Assembly: GCA_016794565.1 (NCBI GenBank)
Contig: JAEUHQ010000151.1
Location: 1-39,227 of the forward strand
Direction: 5' to 3'
Source: Planctomycetota bacterium
GTDB taxonomy: Bacteria; Planctomycetota; UBA1135; UBA2386
Length of the DNA: 39,227 bases
Made by a program: the position numbers and the translations under genes. This document shows, piece by piece, positions 26,937 to 33,069 of the stretch. Position 1 is the first letter of the stretch. Every line of letters starts with the position of its first letter. Below the pieces are notes generated by a model that saw nothing but the letters and a program-made list of their open reading frames with translations, had not been told where the DNA came from and searched no databases.

Positions 26937-28103
26937 ATGGAACGCACTCGTCGCGACACGCTGCTCGGTCTCGTGTTCTTCGGCACCCTCGCCTTCCTCC
27001 TGTGGGCGACGATCAACCTCACCGACCTCGCACTCGACCGCGTGGCGCCCCTCGTGGTGCACTTCCCGGATGCCGGCTCCGCGGAGGCCGGCACGAACGT
27101 GATGGTGCTCGGGAAGAAGGTCGGCAAGGTCGGCGCGATCGACGTCGACTACGACCGGGCCGACCTGCCGGTGAAGATGACGATCCTCCTGCGCGAGCCG
27201 ATCCCGCTGACCGACAAGGCAATCATCGAAGTCCGCGATGCAGGAGTGCTCGGCGGCAAGCAGGTCTACATCGACCCCGGGCGCGGAACGCGTCTGCCCG
27301 ACGGCGCCGAACTGCGCGGCGCCAGCCAACCGTCGGCCTTCGAGCGCATCGGCAACATCGCGGACGGACGCGGCGAACTCGGCCAGAACCTCAACGGCGC
27401 GATCACCGCGATCCGGACGGTCTTCCAGAACATGGCCGACGAGGAAACGACGATCGGCCGCCTGACCCGGCGCCGCGACATGTACGACGAGTTCCTGCAG
27501 GTCGGGAAGAACCTGAACACCGTGCTCGAGGCGGTCACCCGCGGCGAAGGCACGATCGGCCGCCTCGTCGTCGACCGCGGCATGCGGGACGACGCGATGC
27601 GCTTCCTCGCCAACCTCGCCGCGGTCAGCGACACGTTGCGCAGCACCGACGGAACACTCGGCACGCTCCTGAACGACCGTGCCACGGCGCAGAACCTTCG
27701 TTCGGTGATCGGCGACCTCGCCGCGATCGTGAACGACGCGAAGGACGGCAAGGGCGCCCTCGGCCGCATCCTGCGCGACGACAAGCTCGCGAACGATCTG
27801 GCAGACTCGCTCGCCGGACTCAGCGCGCTGCTCGCGAAGGCGAACGATCCGGACGCCGGTGCGTTCGGCGCGCTCATGAGCGACAGGGAGACCGGCAGGA
27901 ACCTGAAGATGACGATCGCCAACCTGCGCGACGTCACGGATCGGCTGACCCAGGCCGAGGGTGCGCTCGGGATCCTCATCAACGACAAGGACCTCGGCGT
28001 GCGCCTCCGCCGCATCTTCACGCAGGTCTCGCGCGCGCTCGAAGACGCCCGCGAGGCCGCACCGATCGGCAATTTCGTACAGGTCCTGCTCGGCGCCTTC
28101 TGA
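26937..28103 (+). CDS. mlaD: MlaD-type MCE domain protein with six-fold 34-residue repeat
   Basis: The periplasmic lipid-binding component, 388 residues. The N-terminal anchor helix (LLGLVFFGTLAFLLWATINL) is followed by an MCE domain at about 37-127 (VVHFPDAGSAEAGTNVMVLG, KVGKVGAIDV, AGVLGGKQVYIDPGRGT). After it come six copies of an EGTIGRL-type motif whose second Gly falls at 174, 208, 242, 276, 311 and 345, a spacing of 34, 34, 34, 35 and 34. The spacer sequences look helical. A long helical array behind an MCE ring would suit an extended conduit across the periplasm, as in PqiB. AAGGA six bases before the ATG supports the start. Confidence 0.93.
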   Translation: MERTRRDTLLGLVFFGTLAFLLWATINLTDLALDRVAPLVVHFPDAGSAEAGTNVMVLGKKVGKVGAIDVDYDRADLPVKMTILLREPIPLTDKAIIEVRDAGVLGGKQVYIDPGRGTRLPDGAELRGASQPSAFERIGNIADGRGELGQNLNGAITAIRTVFQNMADEETTIGRLTRRRDMYDEFLQVGKNLNTVLEAVTRGEGTIGRLVVDRGMRDDAMRFLANLAAVSDTLRSTDGTLGTLLNDRATAQNLRSVIGDLAAIVNDAKDGKGALGRILRDDKLANDLADSLAGLSALLAKANDPDAGAFGALMSDRETGRNLKMTIANLRDVTDRLTQAEGALGILINDKDLGVRLRRIFTQVSRALEDAREAAPIGNFVQVLLGAF

Positions 28104-28133
28104 TCCACGCCGCCCCACGCGCGGCGTGGATCA
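28101..28133. terminator. Strong hairpin between mlaD and the convergent DCC gene
   Basis: A perfect 13-base stem (TGATCCACGCCGC with its complement) closes a 7-base loop. The mlaD stop codon forms the base of the stem. It is symmetric enough to act for both converging transcripts; the T-run after it (GGTTCTC) is weak. Confidence 0.6.
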
Positions 28134-28188
28134 GGTTCTCATGGGATCCGCGCAACGCGGGGCAACGTCCGCGTCGCAGCAGCAGGCG

Positions 28189-28656
28189 TCATCGCTCGTG
28201 CGTGTCGAGGAAGCGCTCGCGCAACGCCGGGGTCGGCACCATGCACTCTTCGCGTCGGCCGAACCAGCGGTAGCGATTCCTCGCGATCCAGTCGTAGACG
28301 GCGTCGCGCAGGAACGCAGGGACCAGCCAGAACACGCCGAGCAGGGACCACGGCAGACCGAGCCCGCCGGCGACGCCCAGCGCCGCCGCCGACTTCGTGC
28401 GCACGCGTCCGTTCGCGACGAGCACCACGCTGTCGGGAAGGTCGTCGGCCACGCCGTGGCGCGTGAGCAGGTCCCTCGCCGCGGCCGACTGAAGGGACGC
28501 GAAGCGGAACCGCGCACGGGGATCGCGGCGGATGACGAACTGCACGGCACCGTTGCACAGGTTGCAGACGCCGTCGAACAGGATCACGGGCGCGTCGTCG
28601 CGGGTCGGGTCGGCCACCTGCTCGATCGTAGTCGCTGCGGTATCGTGCTCGGCCAT
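28189..28656 (-). CDS. DCC-family (DUF393) thiol-disulfide oxidoreductase
   Basis: A 155-residue protein of the thioredoxin-like DCC family. The defining motif is FDGVCNLCNG, with Cys31 and Cys34 forming the CxxC. RDPRARFRFASLQSAAARDL and YDWIARNRYRWFGRREECM match the family. The substrate and physiological role of these proteins are poorly known. The ATG at 28656 overlaps the ATG of the divergent S51 peptidase by two bases (both read from CATG). The C-terminus ends before the hairpin shared with mlaD. Confidence 0.92.
   Translation of the reverse strand: MAEHDTAATTIEQVADPTRDDAPVILFDGVCNLCNGAVQFVIRRDPRARFRFASLQSAAARDLLTRHGVADDLPDSVVLVANGRVRTKSAAALGVAGGLGLPWSLLGVFWLVPAFLRDAVYDWIARNRYRWFGRREECMVPTPALRERFLDTHER
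28641..28646 (+). promoter_or_regulatory. Candidate -10 of a nearly leaderless S51-peptidase promoter
   Basis: TATCGT lies 8 bases before the ATG at 28655 and there is no ribosome-binding site. If used, transcription would begin one or two bases before the start codon, inside the 5' end of the opposite DCC gene. Confidence 0.3.
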
Positions 28657-30256
28657 GCGCGTGCTCGCAGTGTTGCTGTTCGCGGTGTCACATCTCCCGA
28701 GCCAGGTGGGGCCCGAGCCGGTCGCGGTGGAACGCCGGGGAACCTGCATTCTTGCAGGCGGCGGCAAACTGCCTGCGTCGATCTTCGCGCGCTTCCACGA
28801 ACTCGCCGGCGGCAAGGACGCCGTGGTCGTCCTCGTGCCGACCGCGAGCCAGACCGCGGACGACCCGAAGGAGAACGAGGACACGCTCCGCCTCTTCCGC
28901 GAGCGCCTGCCGGGCGCGTCGATCTCGCTGCTCCACACGCGCGATCGTGCGACCGCCGACGACGAAGCGTTCACGGCGCCGCTGCGCGCGGCCACCGGCG
29001 TGTGGATCGGCGGTGGCGCCCAGGAACGCCTTGCGGCCGCCTACCTCGGCACACGCGTCGAGCAGGAGTTGATGGCGCTGCTCGCGCGCGGCGGCGTGAT
29101 CGCCGGCACGTCGGCCGGCACCGCGATCCAGACGCGCACGATGATCCAGGAAGGCATGGAGAACCCGGTCGTCGCGACCGGCTTCGACTTCGTGCCCGGC
29201 GTGGTCAGCGACCAGCACTTCGTGAAGAGGAACCGACTGCCGAGGCTGCTCAAGGTGCTCACGGCACATCCGGGACTCGTCGGCATCGGCGTCGACGAGA
29301 GCACCGCGGCCGAGATCCGGGGTGATTCGTTGCGTGTGCTCGGTGACTCGAAGGTGGTGCTGGTCCTGCCCGCACAGAAGGGCCACGACGAAGTCGTCGA
29401 GTTGAACGAGAAGGCCGAGCCGAAGGACCCGCCGCTCGATCTCGGCGAATGGAGACGCGTGGCGACGGAACGCGCGACGTGGTCGCTGACCGACCCCGCA
29501 CCGCCGATGCTCACCAAGGGAACGCTGCTGATTGGAAACGCCGCCGGGCTCACCGAACGATTCCTGTCTCTCGCAGGAGGTCTCGGCGCGAAGATCGTGG
29601 TCTGCGCCGACTACGACAGCGAGGTGCAGCGACTGCAGAAGTGGTTGCACGAAGCCGGCGCCACGGACGTGCGAACGTTCGCGATCCGCACCAAGGGAAC
29701 GACGGCCGGCGAGTGCGAAGCGGCGCTGGAGACAGCCAATGGCGTCGTGTTCGGCGACGACTCTCTCGACCGCACGGAATCGATGTTGAAGTCGCGCCGC
29801 ACGATGCCTTCCGCGAAAGCGGTGAACGCGCTGCTCGCGCGCGGCGGTGTGGTGTGGGGCAACGGGATCGCCGGCGAAGTCGCCGCCGGTTCCTGGATGT
29901 CGTGGTGCCAAGCGAAACCCGAGGGCTTCGGCTATGCCCACGGCCTGGCACTGCTCCCCGGAACCATGATCGTGCGCCGTCAACTGCAACGACTTCCACC
30001 TGGCGACACGTCGGGGCCTGTCACCGATGGCGATCCCCACGAGTGGGTCTACGCGCACGCGCGTCGCATGCCCCGCATCATCGGCATCCACGTCGAGTCG
30101 GCGGCGGTCGTGACGGGCAGCGTTCTCGAAGTGCTCGGCGAGTTCCCGACGTACGTCCTCCCGACGCACACGGACGGCAAGGTCGGCGACGAACGTGAGA
30201 AGGTCACGCTCGAGCCCGGAACGAAGTGGGACCTCGTCGCGCAGAAGCGGCTCTGA
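28655..30256 (+). CDS. Secreted tandem S51-family (cyanophycinase-like) peptidase
   Basis: A 533-residue protein with a signal peptide (MRVLAVLLFAVSHLPS) and two copies of the peptidase S51 fold. Copy 1 (about 28-250) has the nucleophile elbow AGTSAGTAI with Ser153, the SDQHF segment (184-188) and IGVDESTA (211-218), as in cyanophycinase and related dipeptidases. Copy 2 (about 285-505) repeats the layout (LLIGNAAG, GGLGAKIVV, ALLARGGVVWGNGIAG, IIGIHVESAAVV), but the elbow reads GNGIAG, without Ser, so it is probably inactive. The substrate is not evident; nothing for cyanophycin synthesis lies nearby. Its start codon overlaps the divergent DCC gene. Confidence 0.85.
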   Translation: MRVLAVLLFAVSHLPSQVGPEPVAVERRGTCILAGGGKLPASIFARFHELAGGKDAVVVLVPTASQTADDPKENEDTLRLFRERLPGASISLLHTRDRATADDEAFTAPLRAATGVWIGGGAQERLAAAYLGTRVEQELMALLARGGVIAGTSAGTAIQTRTMIQEGMENPVVATGFDFVPGVVSDQHFVKRNRLPRLLKVLTAHPGLVGIGVDESTAAEIRGDSLRVLGDSKVVLVLPAQKGHDEVVELNEKAEPKDPPLDLGEWRRVATERATWSLTDPAPPMLTKGTLLIGNAAGLTERFLSLAGGLGAKIVVCADYDSEVQRLQKWLHEAGATDVRTFAIRTKGTTAGECEAALETANGVVFGDDSLDRTESMLKSRRTMPSAKAVNALLARGGVVWGNGIAGEVAAGSWMSWCQAKPEGFGYAHGLALLPGTMIVRRQLQRLPPGDTSGPVTDGDPHEWVYAHARRMPRIIGIHVESAAVVTGSVLEVLGEFPTYVLPTHTDGKVGDEREKVTLEPGTKWDLVAQKRL

Positions 30257-30302
30257 CGCGACGCCCTCGCGGGCGACGGGGCACCGACCGGGGGCCGACC
30301 GG

Positions 30303-30641
30303 CTACGCGCCCGCACCCGGTTCGAGCTCCTTCTGCTTTCGCCGCGTCGAACCCAGGATCGCCTGGCCGATCTGCCCCTGGAAGGTCAATGCGTCGAACG
30401 CGAGTGCGAGCGGGGTGAGCGCGACACGCTTGCCGATCTGCAGCGCCGTCCACGGGGCGTGCGAGTCCAACAGGAAGTTGCCCTTGCCCTCCTTCGCCTG
30501 CGCCTCCCCCACCAACACCATGTCGGTCGCCGTACAGCCCCACAGCGCCGACGTGCAACAGCCGCCGAGCGGAAGGAGCGATGCGGCCAGGAACACCGCC
30601 ACGGGAGAGCGCGAGAGACGACGCGACCGGAGATCCTTCAT
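30303..30641 (-). CDS. YceK-like small lipoprotein A
   Basis: A 112-residue lipoprotein with signal ending LLPLGGC (Cys28). The mature protein begins CTSALWGCTATDM and ends with a conserved-looking block RVALTPLALAFDALTFQGQI. This layout, Cys..LWG then LTPxxLxxDxLT, recalls the YceK/YidQ (DUF1375) lipoproteins, whose function is unknown. The neighbouring gene has the same two blocks, so the pair arose by duplication. Met18 of the longer frame was chosen because the lipobox fits. Confidence 0.7.
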   Translation of the reverse strand: MKDLRSRRLSRSPVAVFLAASLLPLGGCCTSALWGCTATDMVLVGEAQAKEGKGNFLLDSHAPWTALQIGKRVALTPLALAFDALTFQGQIGQAILGSTRRKQKELEPGAGA

Positions 30642-30673
30642 GCGGCAACAGCGCCGAGGGCCGCGCGCCTGTG

Positions 30674-30964
30674 TCAGCGGTGACGACGGCAATGGTCGTC
30701 GTCATCGTCGTCGTTGGCCCACAAGAAGCACTGCACGGGACACGTGAGGCAATCGAGGCACAACGTGGCCGGAGTGAGGAGGATGCGCAGGCCGAGCAGT
30801 TCCCACGACCACTCCGTTTCCTCGTCGTAGGCAAATGCAGTGTCGTCGTCGCCGGTCACGGGATCGGTGTCGTCTTCCGGCTGGAATCCCCACAGCCCCA
30901 AGGTGAAGCAGCTGCAGAGCAGCGTCGAAAGAGCCAACGACAGGACGAGGCGCAATGGCTTCAT
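30674..30964 (-). CDS. YceK-like small lipoprotein B
   Basis: A 96-residue lipoprotein, MKPLRLVLSLALSTLLCSC with Cys19, paralogous to the gene 32 bases downstream. It shares the CFTLGLWGF start and the LRILLTPATLCLDCLTCPVQ block. It differs in an acidic stretch (PEDDTDPVTGDDDTAFAYDE) and in a C-terminal run of six Asp followed by HCRRHR. The extra Cys residues near the end (LCLDCLTCPVQC) are unusual and could bind metal or form disulfides. It lies between ribE and paralogue A on the same strand. Confidence 0.7.
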   Translation of the reverse strand: MKPLRLVLSLALSTLLCSCFTLGLWGFQPEDDTDPVTGDDDTAFAYDEETEWSWELLGLRILLTPATLCLDCLTCPVQCFLWANDDDDDDHCRRHR

Positions 30965-31022
30965 GCCGCGACAGCGCCGAACGGACCTGCCCGTCGCAGC
31001 GTCGGACGCGTGCAGCATGCGA

Positions 31023-31625
31023 CTACGCCCCGAGCCCGCGGGCAGCGAGCATGCGTTCGACGTACTTGGCGATCACGTCGACCTCGACGTGCAGGGGGTC
31101 GCCCACCCGCTTCCGGCCTAGCGTCGTGACCGCCGCCGTGTGCGGGATCACCGCGATCGCGACGGTGTCCGTCGGGGCACCGGCGATCGTGAGCGACACC
31201 CCGTCGAGGGTGATCGAGCCCTTCTCGACACAGTACTTCCGCAGTTCCTCCGGGACTCGCGCCAACAAGTCCCCGCCCCGCGCAGGATCGATCGTCCCGA
31301 CCACCGAACCCACGCCATCGACGTGACCTTGTACCAGATGTCCCCCGAGCGGATCTCCGGCCCGCAGGGCCGCTTCGAGGTTGAGCGGCGCGCCGGTTCG
31401 CACGCCGCCGAGCCAGGTCCGGGCCAGCGTTTCTGCCGAAAGGTCGAACGTCGCCAAGCACCCGTCGATCGCGACCACCGTACAGCAGACGCCGGACAGC
31501 GCGATCGAGTCCCCGAGCCCGAACGGGCCGCGCAGCCCGCCGAGATCGACCACGAGACGCGCACCGTCGGCGGTCCGATCGAACCTCGCCACCGAACCAA
31601 GCGCCTGCACGAGGCCCGTGAACAT
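31023..31625 (-). CDS. ribE: Riboflavin synthase alpha chain
   Basis: Catalyses dismutation of two 6,7-dimethyl-8-ribityllumazine molecules to riboflavin. The 200-residue protein starts MFTGLVQALGSVARF and has two similar lumazine-binding halves. The first contains LGDSIALSGVCCTVVAIDG and the second EKGSITLDGVSLTIAGAP, with GGHLVQGHVDGVG between them. Length is standard. It is a lone rib gene here, and I see no FMN riboswitch upstream. It is divergent from trmD across about 100 bases. Confidence 0.97.
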   Translation of the reverse strand: MFTGLVQALGSVARFDRTADGARLVVDLGGLRGPFGLGDSIALSGVCCTVVAIDGCLATFDLSAETLARTWLGGVRTGAPLNLEAALRAGDPLGGHLVQGHVDGVGSVVGTIDPARGGDLLARVPEELRKYCVEKGSITLDGVSLTIAGAPTDTVAIAVIPHTAAVTTLGRKRVGDPLHVEVDVIAKYVERMLAARGLGA

Positions 31626-31668
31626 CGCGCGCAGCGTAGCCCGACAGCGGACCGATTCGCTCGTCTGC

Positions 31669-31697
31669 TTGACCCGTCTACCCCCGGCCCCTAGTCT
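31669..31697 (+). promoter_or_regulatory. Candidate promoter for trmD-rplS
   Basis: TTGACC (31669-31674) and TAGTCT (31692-31697) are 17 bases apart, giving a start near 31704, about 23 bases before the TTG start of trmD. The -35 is a five-of-six match to TTGACA; the -10 is weak. Confidence 0.45.
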
Positions 31698-31726
31698 CCC
31701 CGCCCCTTCTTTCGCGGCAAGGCACC

Positions 31727-32470
31727 TTGCGCTGCGCCATCCTGACACTCTTTCCGGCGGCCATTCGGCCATACCTGGACGAGAGCATCCTCGGGATCGC
31801 GCAGGCTCAGGGCAACCTCCGGGTCGATCTGATCGACTTCCGGAACTACGCCTTCGACCCGCACCGAACCGTCGATGACCGACCGTTCGGCGGCGGGCCG
31901 GGCATGGTGCTGAAACCCGAACCGATCTTTCTAGCCATCGAGGACGCGGAGCGGACGCACGGTCCGTTCCACAAGGTCCTGCTGTGTCCCCGCGGTCGCA
32001 CCTTCGACCAGCGGCGCGCGCGCGAACTGAGCCGCATGGAGCGGCTCCTGTTCGTGTGCGGGCGCTACGAGGGTTACGACGAGCGGATCCGTCACGGACA
32101 CGCCTTCGAGGAGATCTCGCTCGGCGACTTCGTGCTGGCCGGCGGCGAACTCGCCGCGCTGGTCGTGCTCGAAGCCGCGGTGCGCCTGATTCCGGGCGTG
32201 CTCGGCTGCGCGGAGTCCGCTGTGCTCGAGTCGTTCGAGGGCGACCTGCTGGACTACCCCCAGTACACCCGACCTCGCGAGTTCCGCGGCATGGCGGTGC
32301 CCGACGTGCTGCTGTCGGGTGACCACGCCGCGGTCGCGCGTTGGCGGGAAGGACAAGCAAGACTGCTCACCGCAGCGAAGCTCCGCGACCAGAGATCGGC
32401 CAGCCCCGAACCGACGAAGCCAGACAACTCCGACAGCGGAGAGCCCGAACCGAAAGCCCCGAACCTGTGA
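31727..32470 (+). CDS. trmD: tRNA (guanine37-N1)-methyltransferase
   Basis: TrmD methylates G37 of tRNAs to prevent frameshifting. The 247-residue SPOUT enzyme starts at TTG (AAGG just upstream) with RCAILTLFPAAIRPYLDESI. The trefoil-knot motifs are clear: DDRPFGGGPGMVLKPEP, FVCGRYEGYDERIRH and ISLGDFVLAGGELAALV. YPQYTRPREFRG is also present. The C-terminus ends in a Pro/Ser/Glu-rich tail not typical of the family. rplS follows by 43 bases, the usual partner, but rpsP and rimM, which normally precede trmD, are absent. Confidence 0.97.
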   Translation: MRCAILTLFPAAIRPYLDESILGIAQAQGNLRVDLIDFRNYAFDPHRTVDDRPFGGGPGMVLKPEPIFLAIEDAERTHGPFHKVLLCPRGRTFDQRRARELSRMERLLFVCGRYEGYDERIRHGHAFEEISLGDFVLAGGELAALVVLEAAVRLIPGVLGCAESAVLESFEGDLLDYPQYTRPREFRGMAVPDVLLSGDHAAVARWREGQARLLTAAKLRDQRSASPEPTKPDNSDSGEPEPKAPNL

Positions 32471-32513
32471 GTCCGCGCTCCCTGCGCGTGCTCACCGAAC
32501 CGAAGACCGAACC

Positions 32514-32924
32514 ATGAACATCCTTCGCCAGATCGAACTCGAGCACATGAAGCCCGCGATCCCCGACTTCGGGATCGGTGACTCGGTCGACGTCCACTAC
32601 CTGATCAAGGAAGGCGACAAGGAGCGCGTGCAGCTGTTCTCCGGCACCGTGATCTCCTTCCAGGGCAGCGGCACGCGCCGCAGCGCAACCATCCGGCGCC
32701 TCGTCGCCGGCGAGGGCGTCGAGCGCACGTTCCCGCTGCACAGCCCGAGGGTCGCCGACATCGCGGTGAAGGAGCGCGGCATCGTGCGCCGGGCGAAGCT
32801 CTACTACCTGCGGGAGCGCGAAGGCAAGGCGACCCGCCTCGACCCGAACCTCGGCAAGCACCAGTATCCGCGCGCCGGCAAGGGCAGCGGCCTTTCGAAG
32901 GGCGACGCTGCCCCAGCGCAGTGA
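32514..32924 (+). CDS. rplS: 50S ribosomal protein L19
   Basis: L19 sits at the 30S-50S interface. The 136-residue protein begins MNILRQIELEHMKPAIPDFG and shows GDSVDVHYLIKEGDKERVQL, FSGTVISFQGSGTRR, GVERTFPLHSPRVADIAVKE and RRAKLYYLREREGK. Bacterial L19 is usually about 115 residues; the extra part is a C-terminal Lys/Gly/Ser tail (HQYPRAGKGSGLSKGDAAPA). The ATG at 32514 has no clear Shine-Dalgarno sequence. The frame upstream overlaps trmD and is not L19-like. Confidence 0.97.
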   Translation: MNILRQIELEHMKPAIPDFGIGDSVDVHYLIKEGDKERVQLFSGTVISFQGSGTRRSATIRRLVAGEGVERTFPLHSPRVADIAVKERGIVRRAKLYYLREREGKATRLDPNLGKHQYPRAGKGSGLSKGDAAPAQ

Positions 32925-33069
32925 TCGGAGTCGTGAACTGCTCGGTGATCGCGTCGCGCCCCGCACACACGAGCGGCGCCGCGGTCCTTTCGTGAGATCG
33001 TCCGAACGGGTGGCGCGCCTCCGCTCGGCTCTGCATTCGGCGCGTGCCTGCGGCTAGAGCCCTAACGTC

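Noticed and set aside
31626..31726. FMN riboswitch upstream of ribE
   Set aside because: The ribE-trmD gap is about 100 bases and I see none of the conserved FMN-aptamer segments; only ordinary promoter-like sequence is present.
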